NCBI GenBank assembly: GCA_030146875.1
Contig: JASLAX010000054.1
Location: 1 to 64,000 of the forward strand
Reading direction: 5' to 3'
Source: Longimicrobiaceae bacterium
GTDB lineage: Bacteria > Gemmatimonadota > Gemmatimonadetes > Longimicrobiales > Longimicrobiaceae
Length of the DNA stretch: 64,000 bases
The notes under the pieces are model-generated. The model was not told the origin of the DNA and made no database searches. It saw only the letters and a program-made list of their open reading frames with translations. Shown in pieces: positions 56,116-64,000 of this stretch. The position numbers and the translations under genes are program-made. How positions within the stretch are numbered: the stretch's first letter is position 1; every line of letters starts with the position of its first letter.

Positions 56116-57132
56116 ATGAAGCCGCCAACGTCCATCCGCCGGATCCTTCCCGCCACCGCGCTGCTGCTGGCGGCGGGGTGCGGCCCCTCCGTTCCCGCGG
56201 CCTCCCCGGCGGCGCAGCCGGGCGCGCCGCGGCCCGCCGCGCAGCAGGTGGTGCGCGACGGGGTGCGCATGTGGTACCGCGTCGCCGGGAACGGGCGGTC
56301 GGGCGCGCCGCCCGTCGTGTTCCTGCACGGGGGGCCGGGGCAGGGGAGCGCGCACTTCGAGGTGCTGGCGGGGCCGCACGTGGAGCCGCGGGTGCGCACG
56401 GTCTACTTCGACCAGCGCGGCAGCGGGCGCTCGGACCGCCCGGCCGGCAACGACTACGCGATCGCCACGCTGGTGGAGGACGTGGAGGCGCTGCGCGCCG
56501 CCCTGGGCGTGCCGCGCATCGTGCCGATGGGTCACTCCTTCGGCGGGCTGCTGGCGCTGGAGTACGCGGCGCGCTACCCGGAGAGGACGGCGGGCGTGGT
56601 GTTCGTGGCGGGGGTGTGGGACGTGCCGTTGCAGTGCCGGCTGCGGATGCGCACGCTGCAGCAGCTCCGGCCGGAGGCGTACGAGCGAGCCCGCGCCGAC
56701 ACGCTTGCCCCCGACGGCACCCGCCGCAGCGGCTGCAGCGTGGAGGGGCGCGGCTTCCGCAGCGGCCAGGAGCGCGAAGCGTACAACGTGCAGGCGATGT
56801 ATCGCGATCCCACCATGGCCGCGCGGCTCGACAGCGTGGGCGCGGCCCACGGCACCCGGAACACGGGCGAGATGGGCCGCGCCCTGTTCGGCTCCGGCGA
56901 GCTGATGAGCTACCGCCTGGGCGACCCGGCGCGCGTGGCGGTGCCGGTGCTGGTGGTGGCGGGGCGGCACGACGGCGCCGCGCGGCCCGAGGGTCTGCGC
57001 GAGCTGGCGCGGGTGCTGCCGAACGCGCGGTACCTGGAGTACGAGGGCAGCGGCCACTTCGTGTACCTGGACGAGCCGGAGCGCTTTGCGCGCGACCTGG
57101 CGCGCTTAGTGTCCAGCCTCACCCCCCGCTGA
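56116..57132 (+). CDS. Alpha/beta hydrolase lipoprotein (proline iminopeptidase-like)
   Basis: 338 residues from ATG 56116, GGAGG upstream. Lipobox ATALLLAAGC near residue 22. Alpha/beta-hydrolase motifs: oxyanion HGGPGQGS, DQRGSGRSD, nucleophile elbow MGHSFGG, acid Asp in VVAGRHDGA and His in EGSGHFVYLDEP. The HGGPG motif and DQRG are typical of proline iminopeptidases. The lid has two cysteines. Exported and lipid-anchored. Followed by a possible 38-residue membrane protein after two bases. Confidence 0.9.
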   Translation: MKPPTSIRRILPATALLLAAGCGPSVPAASPAAQPGAPRPAAQQVVRDGVRMWYRVAGNGRSGAPPVVFLHGGPGQGSAHFEVLAGPHVEPRVRTVYFDQRGSGRSDRPAGNDYAIATLVEDVEALRAALGVPRIVPMGHSFGGLLALEYAARYPERTAGVVFVAGVWDVPLQCRLRMRTLQQLRPEAYERARADTLAPDGTRRSGCSVEGRGFRSGQEREAYNVQAMYRDPTMAARLDSVGAAHGTRNTGEMGRALFGSGELMSYRLGDPARVAVPVLVVAGRHDGAARPEGLRELARVLPNARYLEYEGSGHFVYLDEPERFARDLARLVSSLTPR

Positions 57133-57134
57133 GG

Positions 57135-57251
57135 GTGGCGAGCCGAAAGCCGGAGCGGGCGGGGCGGTGGCTGCTCACCGCGCTCGTCGCAGGCGTGCTG
57201 CTGGGCCTGGCGTTCGTGTGGGCGATGGCCCGCTTCCGGCCGGCGCTGTAG
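57135..57251 (+). CDS. Possible single-helix membrane miniprotein
   Basis: 38 residues from GTG 57135, two bases after the hydrolase stop. Basic start (ASRKPERAGR) then one helix LLTALVAGVLLGLAFVWAMA and RFRPAL. The spacing suggests translational coupling with the hydrolase. Short, so uncertain. Confidence 0.4.
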   Translation: MASRKPERAGRWLLTALVAGVLLGLAFVWAMARFRPAL

Positions 57252-57283
57252 GCCGGCCTCCACGACGTGAACGAGCCCTCGCG

Positions 57284-57706
57284 GTGACCCGCCTCGCCCG
57301 CGTCTGCCTGGTGGGCGCCGCCGCCGTCGTCGCGTACGACGTGGTGATGTCGGTGGCGTCGCGCACGTTGGGGTTCGACTATGCGACGGCGTTGCCAGGC
57401 TCGTTCCTGCTCTACCTCGCCACCGGCTTCTTCGGAGCCCGCGCCGCGGGAAGGCTGCGAGCGGGTGCGCTGGCGGGCGGCGCGGCCGGGTTCGCGGACG
57501 CGACCGTTGGCTGGCTGCTCTCGGTGGCGATCGGGGCGGACGGGGCGGTCGAGCCCGCTACTCCGCTCACGATCGCGCTCGTCGTGGTGGTCGTGACGTT
57601 GATGGCGGCATCGGTCGGGCTCTTCGGGGCCGTCGTGGAACGCCTCACCGGCCGCATCCCGCGCCGTGGGCCCCAGGTGGGAAATGGGGACGACAGGGGG
57701 AGGTGA
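57284..57706 (+). CDS. Small integral membrane protein
   Basis: 140 residues from GTG 57284. Four hydrophobic segments: CLVGAAAVVAYDVVMSVAS, LPGSFLLYLATGFFGARAAG, ALAGGAAGFADATVGWLLSV, IALVVVVVTLMAASVGLFGA; Gly/Ala-rich packing motifs. Basic C-terminal tail in the cytoplasm. No family recognised. 33 bases after the miniprotein. Confidence 0.65.
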   Translation: MTRLARVCLVGAAAVVAYDVVMSVASRTLGFDYATALPGSFLLYLATGFFGARAAGRLRAGALAGGAAGFADATVGWLLSVAIGADGAVEPATPLTIALVVVVVTLMAASVGLFGAVVERLTGRIPRRGPQVGNGDDRGR

Positions 57707-57799
57707 CCTCGCGCTTCCACCGTCCTTCGCGTGCTTCGCCGCACGCGCCCGCCACTGGCGCGGACCGCGCCCTCGCCCCCTCCCGGAAAGACGCCCGTC

Positions 57800-58120
57800 G
57801 TGAAGATCGAATGCTCGTGCGGAGCCATCATCCTGGACGGCACGGACGCGCTGCCCCACAAGGCGCACGTGGTTCCCGACCAGGAGTGGGACGCCATGCT
57901 CGAAGCGGTGGACGGCGCCATCGAGCGCGCCGCCGCGCGCCCCGCCCAGCTCTCCGACGCCCTCCGCTCCGCCCGCGAGGCGGTGATCCGCGCGGCGCGC
58001 CCGTCGTGGCAGTGCCGCGAGTGCGGGCGCCTGTACCTGGACGACACCGCCCACCAGGCGCGCGAGTTCCTTCCCGGCTCCGACGAGTCGCCCCGCGAGA
58101 TCTTCCGCACCCGAGCGTAG
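57800..58120 (+). CDS. Small zinc-ribbon-like protein
   Basis: 106 residues from GTG 57800. N-terminal CSCGAI and C-terminal WQCRECGRLYLDD give two Cys pairs that could bind one zinc; the middle is helical (LEAVDGAIERAAARPAQLSD). Cytoplasmic. No partner evident. Family not recognised. Confidence 0.65.
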   Translation: MKIECSCGAIILDGTDALPHKAHVVPDQEWDAMLEAVDGAIERAAARPAQLSDALRSAREAVIRAARPSWQCRECGRLYLDDTAHQAREFLPGSDESPREIFRTRA

Positions 58121-58250
58121 CCGGAGCGCGGACGCGTCGGCGGAATCCGTCCGTCCCGACCTCCGCCGACGCGGAGAGGCCCGCCCTCCGCTCCGTGCGG
58201 AAGGCGGGCTTCTGGCCGCACGCCGGCACGCGGGCGGCGGCGGACGCGCC

Positions 58251-58802
58251 TCAGCCCTGCTTGTGGACGTGGACCTCCTGGGGCTCGTTCGGCACCCACA
58301 CCGCCATGGCGTAGTAGGAGACGTAGAAGTCCTTCTTGGTGCCCCAGTCCTTGGCCGACGCCCGGCTGGTCACGCCCAGCACGGCCGTGACGAAGGTGCG
58401 CACCTTGTCGCGGTCGTTCTCGTCCGTCTCCGTCTTCCGGATGGAGTCGGCGTGCACCTCGGTGGAGATGGCGCCGCTCCCCAGGATCCCCTCCGCCACC
58501 GAGCGAACCACCGAGAGGGAGGCCAGCGCCACCTGCGGCCAGTCCTGGCCGATGGCGGCCTGCAGAAGCTCCTGCGCCCCGTGCACGTACTCGTCCACGC
58601 TGGGGTCGTCGGAGTAGAACATGTCGTACTGCACCACCCGCACGTCCGCCTGCGTGGCGTTCGGCAGCGGCACGCCGAAGTTCTCCTCCCACTTGGACAC
58701 CAGCTTGTCGTGCATCTGCGACGTCAGCTTGTCCATCTTCTTCGTGAGCTGACCGCTGTTCTTGATGTACTGCTTCAGGTTCTTGTTCGAATGGTCGGAC
58801 AT
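58251..58802 (-). CDS. Conserved hypothetical protein
   Basis: 183 residues from ATG 58802. Hydrophilic, Lys/Asp-rich start (SDHSNKNLKQYIKNSGQLTK), then mixed alpha-beta (VRVVQYDMFYSDDPSVDEYV, ASLSVVRSVAEGILGSGAI, KDFYVSYYAMAVWVPNEPQE). Lower alanine/arginine content than its neighbours. No signal peptide and no family recognised. It stands alone. Confidence 0.7.
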   Translation of the reverse strand: MSDHSNKNLKQYIKNSGQLTKKMDKLTSQMHDKLVSKWEENFGVPLPNATQADVRVVQYDMFYSDDPSVDEYVHGAQELLQAAIGQDWPQVALASLSVVRSVAEGILGSGAISTEVHADSIRKTETDENDRDKVRTFVTAVLGVTSRASAKDWGTKKDFYVSYYAMAVWVPNEPQEVHVHKQG

Positions 58803-59011
58803 GGCCGGGCTCCCGTGCGGGTCGACGGAGGGGGAAGCCTCGCGGGAGCGGCGGGAACGGCGCCGGCACGCGGTCCGCCGGCTCCGGCCGCCGCGCCGCG
58901 AACGGCTTGGGCGCGCGCAACGCGAAGAGGTCCGGCCGGGGTGGGCGCCGCCCTCTCCAGCGTGGGGAACGCGCGCCTGGCACCCGGCCCCGCGGCCCGC
59001 CCGGAAAACGC

Positions 59012-59047
59012 GAGACGCGAAGCCGGCGCTCGCCGGCTTCGCGTCTC
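59012..59047. terminator. Terminator after the cupin gene
   Basis: GAGACGCGAAGCCGG/CCGGCTTCGCGTCTC, 15-bp perfect stem around CGCTCG, 34 bases beyond the cupin stop on the minus strand. Confidence 0.75.
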
Positions 59048-59080
59048 CTGGTGTGCGTCCGGAAGGCGGCCGCGTGGGCG

Positions 59081-59566
59081 CTACAGCAGCTCCCGCGCGT
59101 GGGGGAACTGGCGCGTCACGTAGTCGGCGTCGCGGGGGGCGTCGGCCAGCAGCTCGAAGTCGGCGAAGTCGAAGCCTGGGCCTACCGAGCACCCGACCAG
59201 CGTGTAGCTGCCCGTGGAGCGCGCCGCCTGCCAGCGCCCCGCGGGAACGCAGCGCACCGGCGCCACGCCGTCGCCCACCGGGCCCAGCACGTCGCGCACC
59301 CACTTGGTGTCGGCCTCGTCCAGCCAGAACAGCTCCAGCGGCTCGCCTTCGTAGAAGTGCCACACCTCGTCGGAGTGCACGCGGTGCCATCGCGAGAAGC
59401 CGCCGTCCGGGAGCAGGTAGTAGATGGAGGTCAGGGCGTTCCGCGCGGTGCGGCGGTCGTCCGGGCGCACCTGCCACGCCGAGCGGAAGACCTCGCGGTA
59501 GTAGCCGCCCTCGGGGTGCGGCTGCAGCTCGAGCTGCTGGATCAGGGAGACCGCGCGTGGGTGCAT
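59081..59566 (-). CDS. DUF985/cupin_5 family protein
   Basis: 161 residues. Cupin_5 signature: LQPHPEGGYYREVFRS, SIYYLLPDGGFSRWHRVHSD, EVWHFYEGEPLELFWLD, SYTLVGCSVGPGFDFADFEL. The barrel histidines are kept, so it may bind a metal or a sugar-like ligand. Function in bacteria is not established. It is 166 bases below the anti-sigma gene on the same strand. Confidence 0.92.
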   Translation of the reverse strand: MHPRAVSLIQQLELQPHPEGGYYREVFRSAWQVRPDDRRTARNALTSIYYLLPDGGFSRWHRVHSDEVWHFYEGEPLELFWLDEADTKWVRDVLGPVGDGVAPVRCVPAGRWQAARSTGSYTLVGCSVGPGFDFADFELLADAPRDADYVTRQFPHARELL

Positions 59567-59732
59567 GGCGGGATGGGTGACGGGGCGGAGCGGCGGGCCG
59601 CGGGATGGAGGCGGCTCCCCTATCGGTAGCGCCGCCGGCCCCGCGCCGCAACCGTGGCGTCGTGGGGACGCACGCGGCGACGCCCCCGCGCCGGCCGGGC
59701 GAGGGGGCGTCGCCGTCTTCCGCGGACGGGGC

Positions 59733-60155
59733 TCAGGAGCCGACGGCGGCGCTCAGCAGGGCCTCGCGGTCGGCCTGGCCGGAGATCAGGTCGCCCACCT
59801 GCTCGGGCACCGCCGCCTCCACCAGCTCGTCCACCGTCGGCGCGGGCGGCGCGGCGGTGATGGAGTCGCCGGACGGGCCGCCGCCCACCACGCCGGAGCG
59901 GATGGGGCCCGTCACCGCCAGCGCGGCGATGCCGGCGGCCGCGGCCAGCGGCACCAGGACGCGCGCCGTGGCGGAGCCGCGCCAGCGGGAGCGCGGGCGC
60001 ATGCGGGCCAGCGGCAGCTCGGCGCTCGCGGCGATGCGGGCGCGCATGGCGTCCCAGTCCACCTCGCGCTCGGGCACGTCGCCCATCAGGTCGCGCAGGG
60101 CGGCGCCCAGCACGGGGTCGCGCTCGGGGTCGCGGGTCGTGGTCTCGTCGATCAT
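59733..60155 (-). CDS. Putative anti-sigma factor
   Basis: 140 residues from ATG 60155. Cytoplasmic N-terminal ~70 residues (ALRDLMGDVPEREVDWDAMR), one membrane helix (VLVPLAAAAGIAALAVTGPI), and a ~45-residue periplasmic tail. No zinc-binding HxxxCxxC motif, so not a ZAS type. Its ATG overlaps the sigma factor stop by four bases, the classic arrangement for a cognate sigma/anti-sigma pair. Identified by position and topology, not by sequence family. Confidence 0.65.
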   Translation of the reverse strand: MIDETTTRDPERDPVLGAALRDLMGDVPEREVDWDAMRARIAASAELPLARMRPRSRWRGSATARVLVPLAAAAGIAALAVTGPIRSGVVGGGPSGDSITAAPPAPTVDELVEAAVPEQVGDLISGQADREALLSAAVGS

Positions 60156-60766
60156 CCTGCGTTCCTTTCGTACGGGGCCAGGGCCCGCCGGAGCGTCTTG
60201 CGCGCCTCGTGCAGGTGCCACCGGACCGTCCCTTCCGATATCTCCAGGATCCCCGCGATCTCGGGGCTTCCGAAGCCTTCCAGCTCGAAGAGCTGCACGA
60301 TCGTCCTCTGGCGCGGCGGCAGCGCCTCCATGGCCGCGGCCAGCCGGGTCCGCAGCTCGCCGCGCTCCGCGTCGCGCTCGGGCGATGCCGCGCTGGACGC
60401 GGCGGTCTCCGGGATCTCGTCGGTGGTGCGGAGCGTGCGCGCCTTGCGGGCGTTCAGGCCGCGGTTCACCAGGATCCGCATGAGCCAGGGGCCGAACGAG
60501 CGGCCCCGCTCGAAGGTGTCGATCTTCTGCAGGGCGGCCATGAACGCGTCCTGCACCAGGTCCTCGGCGTCCTCGCGCTGCCCCATCACCCGGTACGCCA
60601 CCGCGAAGGCCCGCCGCATGTAGCGCTGCACCAGCGCGTCGAACGCGGCGCCGTCGCCGCGGCGCACGCGGTCCACCAGCGCGGACTCCTCCGCCGCGTC
60701 GGCCGCGGGGGGGGAGGTGCCCGGGGCGGGGTCCACGAGGGGTGCCGGGGGCGCGAGCGGCGTCAC
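60152..60766 (-). CDS. ECF-type RNA polymerase sigma factor
   Basis: 204 residues from GTG 60766. Region 2: VQRYMRRAFAVAYRVMGQRE, DAEDLVQDAFMAALQKIDTF, WLMRILVNRGLNARK. Region 4: AMEALPPRQRTIVQLFELEG, SPEIAGILEISEGTVRWHLH. GTG overlaps the stop of the upstream Spy-like gene (GTGA), and its own stop overlaps the downstream putative anti-sigma gene, so three genes are coupled. Likely responds to envelope stress given the upstream gene. Confidence 0.93.
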   Translation of the reverse strand: MTPLAPPAPLVDPAPGTSPPAADAAEESALVDRVRRGDGAAFDALVQRYMRRAFAVAYRVMGQREDAEDLVQDAFMAALQKIDTFERGRSFGPWLMRILVNRGLNARKARTLRTTDEIPETAASSAASPERDAERGELRTRLAAAMEALPPRQRTIVQLFELEGFGSPEIAGILEISEGTVRWHLHEARKTLRRALAPYERNAG

Positions 60767-61314
60767 GGCCGCCCGGGCGGAGGCCCGTTGCGCCCGCGGC
60801 CCACCATCGGCCGGTGCCCCCGCCGGGGTGCGCGCTCCCGCATCAGCTCCCGGGCGCGGGCCTTCTGCGCGGGGGTCAGCACCCCCTGCGCCCCGCGCAT
60901 CCCCTCGCGCACGTTGGCGCGCATCTCCGCCATCAGGCGCCGCATCTCGGGCGGGAGCGGGCGCCCGCCGGAGCGGATGGCGCGCAGCGTGTCGCGCCGC
61001 TGCGCCGGCGTGAGCCGCGCCATGCGCTCGCGCGTCTCGCCCCGGTGCCGCCGCTGCGCCTGCATCAGCCGCTGCCGCAGCGGGCGGTTGCGCTCCTCCA
61101 CCTCGCGGCCGATGGCGGTGAGCCGCGCCACCTGCTCGTCGGTGAGCCCCAGCTCGCCGCGCACGCGCAGCAGCGCCTCGAACGGGCCGCGCTCGGCGGC
61201 CCGCTGGCGCATCCCCTCGCGCATCCCGGGCGCGTGGCCGCCGGGCTGCGCGCCCAGGTGGGCGGGCAGCGCCAGCAGCGCGATCGCGAGCATGGCGCGG
61301 AACGTGGTCCTCAT
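60763..61314 (-). CDS. Spy/CpxP-like (LTXXQ motif) periplasmic protein
   Basis: 183 residues from ATG 61314. Signal peptide AMLAIALLALPAHLGAQ. Two LTxxQ-type repeats: LGLTDEQVARLTAIG near residue 55 and RLTPAQRRDTLRAI / VLTPAQKARARELM later, in a very basic, Arg/Met-rich helical protein. Spy-type chaperones bind unfolded periplasmic proteins or metal ions. Being first in a coupled set with an ECF sigma and putative anti-sigma, it may be the sensor of that regulon. Confidence 0.82.
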   Translation of the reverse strand: MRTTFRAMLAIALLALPAHLGAQPGGHAPGMREGMRQRAAERGPFEALLRVRGELGLTDEQVARLTAIGREVEERNRPLRQRLMQAQRRHRGETRERMARLTPAQRRDTLRAIRSGGRPLPPEMRRLMAEMRANVREGMRGAQGVLTPAQKARARELMRERAPRRGHRPMVGRGRNGPPPGRP

Positions 61315-61396
61315 CGTCTTCTCTCTCTCCCTGCTCCGTCCGTGGCTCGCGCCGGGCGTCCGACCTGCGGTCGCCGCGCGGCCTCTCCACGACGTA

Positions 61397-62242
61397 CTAC
61401 CGCCGGGCGGGCGCGGGCGTTGGGTCGGGGTCGCGGATCCGCGCGGAGAACTGCGGGTGGTCGGCCCAGCGGGCGGCGCGGGCGTTCACGTGGAAGCGGC
61501 GGCGCGCCTCCTCGAACGGCAGGTCCGTGTCGATCAGCCCCAGCTCGTACGCCAGCCGGTCGGAGTAGCCGGGGAGCAGCACCCGGTAGTCCAGCGGCAC
61601 CTTCCGCGGCGCGACCCGGTTCACGTGGCGCACCACGTTGGTGGTGCAGGTGTTCCAGAGCGTGTTGTAGAACTCCGGCTCGCGCGTCAGGCGGTTCGCC
61701 CTGCCGAGCATGTCCATCAGCATCGCCCGCTTCCCCTCCGGGGTCGCCCGCACCGGGTAGAGGTACACGGGGTCCCTGCGGTGGTTGGCGCGCAGGCCGA
61801 TGGCGTCGCGCTCGTCCGCCACCACGTACAGGATCTCGAAGCGCTTCAGCATCCCTCCCAGCAGCGAGTAGCTCTCGCCCTTCTCCCGCCGCACCTCGAC
61901 CGAGATCGCGACGTGCTCGCCGCCGTCGAAGCCGAACGACACGAAGGTGTGCGCGGGCGCCTCCCAGTCCTTCGAGAACGGCTCCACCACGTACCAGGCC
62001 GTCCGCAGCTTGCGGAGGTCGTACGTCCGCGTCTCCCAGCGCACGTCGAAGTCCCTGGCGGAGCGGTAGAAGGCGTTGCGCACGTTGTGGATGCGGACCA
62101 GCGAGTCGCCCACGAGCTCCGCGTGCGGAAGGCGGGCGTTGTCCTCGGTCCAGTCGCGGTCGTTGGACGGCCGCACGCCGAGCCAGCCGCCGAGCGGGAC
62201 GGCCAGCATGGCGGGGATCAGGAGCCGCTTGTGGATGCGCAT
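61397..62242 (-). CDS. DUF4105-domain protein
   Basis: 281 residues. One N-terminal hydrophobic segment (LLIPAMLAVPLGGWLGV), then the DUF4105 domain: RIHNVRNAFYRSARDFDVRW, APAHTFVSFGFDGGEHVAIS, VSVEVRREKGESYSLLGGM-like, EPEFYNTLWNTCTTNVVRHV and LLPGYSDRLAYELGLID. The conserved NTLWNTCTTN with Asn/Cys suggests an enzyme, possibly papain-like; function unproven. Membrane-anchored in the periplasm. Confidence 0.85.
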   Translation of the reverse strand: MRIHKRLLIPAMLAVPLGGWLGVRPSNDRDWTEDNARLPHAELVGDSLVRIHNVRNAFYRSARDFDVRWETRTYDLRKLRTAWYVVEPFSKDWEAPAHTFVSFGFDGGEHVAISVEVRREKGESYSLLGGMLKRFEILYVVADERDAIGLRANHRRDPVYLYPVRATPEGKRAMLMDMLGRANRLTREPEFYNTLWNTCTTNVVRHVNRVAPRKVPLDYRVLLPGYSDRLAYELGLIDTDLPFEEARRRFHVNARAARWADHPQFSARIRDPDPTPAPARR

Positions 62243-62314
62243 GGGGCGGGGGACTCGTTGGACTGGGGGGACGGCGGAGAAGGGGCGGTCGGAGGGAAAC
62301 GCAGGAGGACGGCG

Positions 62315-62782
62315 TCAGGCGCGCAGGGCGGGGGGGACGGCGTCGAGCCACTCCACCTCCAGCACGGCCCAGAGGCCGATCAGCACCGCCTCCGCCGCGT
62401 CGTGGCGGAGGGACGTGGGCCGCGGCGCGCCGGACCAGTCGATGACGCGGCGGGCGAGCTCGCCCGCGGTGCGCTTGGCGATGGCGCCGCTGCGCTGCTC
62501 GCGCGGAAGGAGCAGGCGCTCGCGCCAGCGCTCGGCCGCGAGGCGGAGGAAGGCCACGCCGCGGCGGCCCGCCTCGCGCTCCCAGATGTCCGCCAGGCGG
62601 CCCCCGCCCTCCACCACCACCCAGGCCAGGTCGGGGATGCCGGCCATCACGCCGTGCACCGCGCGGCGCAGGCGCTCGGCGGTGCCCAGGTTGTGCGAGC
62701 GGTACCAGAGCAGCCGCCCGTCGGAGGTGTACAGGGCCAGCCCGGTGCGCAGCCCCAGGTCCACGGCCAGCAGCGTCCGCAA
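62315..62782 (-). CDS. RuvC/RNase H-fold protein
   Basis: 155 residues. LLAVDLGLRTGLALYTSDG gives the first catalytic-type Asp of the RNase H/RuvC fold; VVVEGGGRLADIWEREAG gives a Glu on strand four and SLRHDAAEAVLIGLWAV an Asp near the C-terminus, the spacing of RuvC-type resolvases. It is not housekeeping RuvC in context (no ruvA/ruvB) and is probably a divergent stand-alone nuclease. Same strand as the VOC and coaA genes above. Confidence 0.7.
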   Translation of the reverse strand: MRTLLAVDLGLRTGLALYTSDGRLLWYRSHNLGTAERLRRAVHGVMAGIPDLAWVVVEGGGRLADIWEREAGRRGVAFLRLAAERWRERLLLPREQRSGAIAKRTAGELARRVIDWSGAPRPTSLRHDAAEAVLIGLWAVLEVEWLDAVPPALRA

Positions 62783-62842
62783 CGTGGTCCCAGTCCTTCC
62801 GGGGGGAGGGGAGCGCCGCGGAACTCGCGACGGCGCCGTCTG

Positions 62843-63283
62843 CTACCCTTCTTCCCCGGCGGTGTGCCGCGGGCCCAGGACCTCGTCCTCCCCGATCCCC
62901 CAGATGCGGGGCGTGCCCAGCTCCACGCTGTTGCCGGCGGGGTCGCGCAGGTAGAGCGAGCGCCCGCCGCGGGGCCACTCGACCTCGGCTTCGACGTCGA
63001 TCCCGCGGGCAGCGAGGTGGTCGCGCCAGCCGGGGATCTCGTCGTCGCGCACGGCGAAGCAGGCGTGGCCGGCGCCGGTCGCGCCGTGCGGGGGGATCTC
63101 GGTGCTGGCCCGCGTCTTCTCCGCCGCGAAGACCAGGAACACCCCCGCGCCGCAGCGGAAGAAGACGTGCCGCCCCTCCACCCGCGCGATGCGCTGCAGG
63201 CCCAGCACGCCGCCGTAGAACGCCTCGGCCGCGTCCAGGTCGTCGGCGTACAGGCAGGTCTCCAGGACGGCGGCGGCCCTCAC
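62843..63283 (-). CDS. VOC-family (glyoxalase/bleomycin resistance-like) protein
   Basis: 146 residues from GTG 63283, overlapping the coaA stop by four bases (GTGA). VOC half-motifs: ETCLYADDLDAAEAFYGGVL, HVFFRCGAGVFLVF, GHACFAVRDDEIPGWRDHLA, SLYLRDPAGNSVELGTPRIW. Likely metal-binding dioxygenase/lyase-like or resistance protein; substrate unknown. Confidence 0.88.
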   Translation of the reverse strand: MRAAAVLETCLYADDLDAAEAFYGGVLGLQRIARVEGRHVFFRCGAGVFLVFAAEKTRASTEIPPHGATGAGHACFAVRDDEIPGWRDHLAARGIDVEAEVEWPRGGRSLYLRDPAGNSVELGTPRIWGIGEDEVLGPRHTAGEEG

Positions 63284-64000
63284 AGCTTGCGCAGGCGAAT
63301 GCGGCGGACGGCGTGGTCGCGGCCCTTCTCCAGGATCAGCCGCGCCCGCTCCCGCGTGGGCAGGATGTTCTCGCGCAGGTTGGGAAGGTTGATGCCCTCC
63401 CACGCGCTCACGGCGAGCGACAGCGCCTCGTCCTCCGGCATCTCGGCGTAGGTGTGGAAGAAGGAGGAGGGGTCGCGGAACGCCGTCTCGCGCAGGCGGC
63501 GGAAGCGGCCCATGAACCAGTCGCGGAGCTGGTCCTCGTCCGCGTCCACGTAGATGGAGAAGTCGAAGAAGTCCGAGACGAAGACGCGACCGGCGCCCGA
63601 TTGCAGGACGTTGAGGCCCTCGATGATCAGGATGTCGGGGCGGTGGACCGGCTGCACCTCGTCGGGCACCACGTCGTAGCGCAGGTGCGAGTAGACGGGC
63701 GCCGTGACCGGCGAGCGGCCCGACTTCACGTCGCCCACGAACTGGACCAGCCGGGCTAGGTCGTAGCTCTCCGGGAATCCCTTCCGCCGCATCAGCCCCC
63801 GCTCCTCCAGGGTCGCGTTGGGATGGAGGAAGCCGTCGGTGGTGACCAGCGCCACGCGCGGGTGCTCGGGCCAGCGGGAGAGCAGGGTCTGGAGGATGCG
63901 CGCCGTGGTGCTCTTCCCCACCGCCACGCTCCCCGCGATGCCGATCACGTACGGCACCTTGGCGGGGATGGTGCCCAGGAAGGTGCCGGCCACGCGGTGG
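63280..64000 (-). CDS. coaA: Pantothenate kinase type I, N-terminus outside window
   Basis: First step of coenzyme A synthesis. The frame runs off the window edge; 238+ residues are visible of about 310. Walker A IAGSVAVGKSTTARIL, VTTDGFLHPNATLEERGLMR, KGFPESYD, DILIIEGLNVLQSG, and NLRENILPTRERARLILEKG at the end are diagnostic of CoaA. The stop overlaps the VOC gene start, so the two share a transcript. Confidence 0.96.
   Translation of the reverse strand, partial: HRVAGTFLGTIPAKVPYVIGIAGSVAVGKSTTARILQTLLSRWPEHPRVALVTTDGFLHPNATLEERGLMRRKGFPESYDLARLVQFVGDVKSGRSPVTAPVYSHLRYDVVPDEVQPVHRPDILIIEGLNVLQSGAGRVFVSDFFDFSIYVDADEDQLRDWFMGRFRRLRETAFRDPSSFFHTYAEMPEDEALSLAVSAWEGINLPNLRENILPTRERARLILEKGRDHAVRRIRLRKL

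Noticed and set aside
60209..63451. A 1,080-codon open frame on the plus strand
   Set aside because: Antisense to the sigma factor, Spy-like, DUF4105, RuvC-fold and VOC genes, all of which have clear families.

Overview
The window is about 70% G+C and mostly dense, with lipoprotein and secreted-protein genes, short overlaps between genes in operons, and strong G+C-rich hairpin terminators. Gene content (outer-membrane-type lipoproteins, a TonB-family protein, DUF885/M28 peptidases, a lamin-tail lipoprotein, an ECF sigma/anti-sigma pair) fits a Gram-negative, aerobic heterotroph. My best guess is Gemmatimonadota, Longimicrobium-like, from overall style and not from a marker gene.

Layout. (1) 1-9000: 3' part of a PAS histidine kinase, a DinB protein, purA, and a histidine cluster hisC-hisB-hisH-(dapF-like)-hisF. 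No hisA is present; a DapF homologue with both catalytic cysteines changed to serine sits where hisA often lies. Two near-identical 290-bp intergenic repeats flank purA, and their hairpin stems differ by compensating changes. (2) 9000-12900: an A+T-richer island with a NACHT-type STAND ATPase with pentapeptide-like repeats (a defence-type gene), frameshifted at an A6 tract and cut at its 3' end by an IS1182-family insertion sequence. (3) 12900-21400: host genes (secreted protein, FKBP isomerase, M28 peptidase, NYN-domain protein, a DUF892 protein with a histone-like tail, an alanine symporter) and a 54-residue peptide with seven consecutive cysteines that looks like a RiPP precursor.

(4) 21709-37665: a 16-kb Tn7-like transposon. 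Its ends are inverted (TGTCAG...CTGACA) and carry four and three copies of a 19-bp repeat, the expected TnsB-binding sites. The transposition genes are decaying: tnsA is reduced to its C-terminus, tnsB has a 1-base deletion, tnsC is reduced to its first ~30 codons, and a tnsE-like gene at the far end has two frameshifts. Cargo genes are mostly intact. One group is a lipid module (zinc phospholipase C, PAP2 phosphatase, membrane protein, GT28-type glycolipid synthase) next to a choice-of-anchor lipoprotein. The other is a leftward set: a STAS/GHKL ATPase, a STAS-like winged-helix protein, a prokaryotic E2 (ubiquitin-conjugating-like) protein with a SEC-C zinc motif, a small membrane protein, a DUF4062 (TIR-like) protein and a 101-residue partner. 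The E2/DUF4062 set is the best candidate here for an undescribed defence or signalling system.

(5) 37667-64000: ordinary chromosome: pyrimidine salvage (cdd-deoA), ung, a TonB-family protein, an EamA transporter, a flavin/pyridoxamine oxidase-like stress protein, a globin with a readable promoter, DUF885 peptidase, lamin-tail lipoprotein, a carotenoid-type oxidoreductase, a YdeP-like molybdopterin oxidoreductase, an alpha/beta hydrolase, and a leftward series ending the window: coaA (partial), VOC protein, RuvC-fold protein, DUF4105 protein, LTXXQ (Spy-like) protein, ECF sigma factor, putative anti-sigma factor and cupin. No tRNA, rRNA or CRISPR array was seen.
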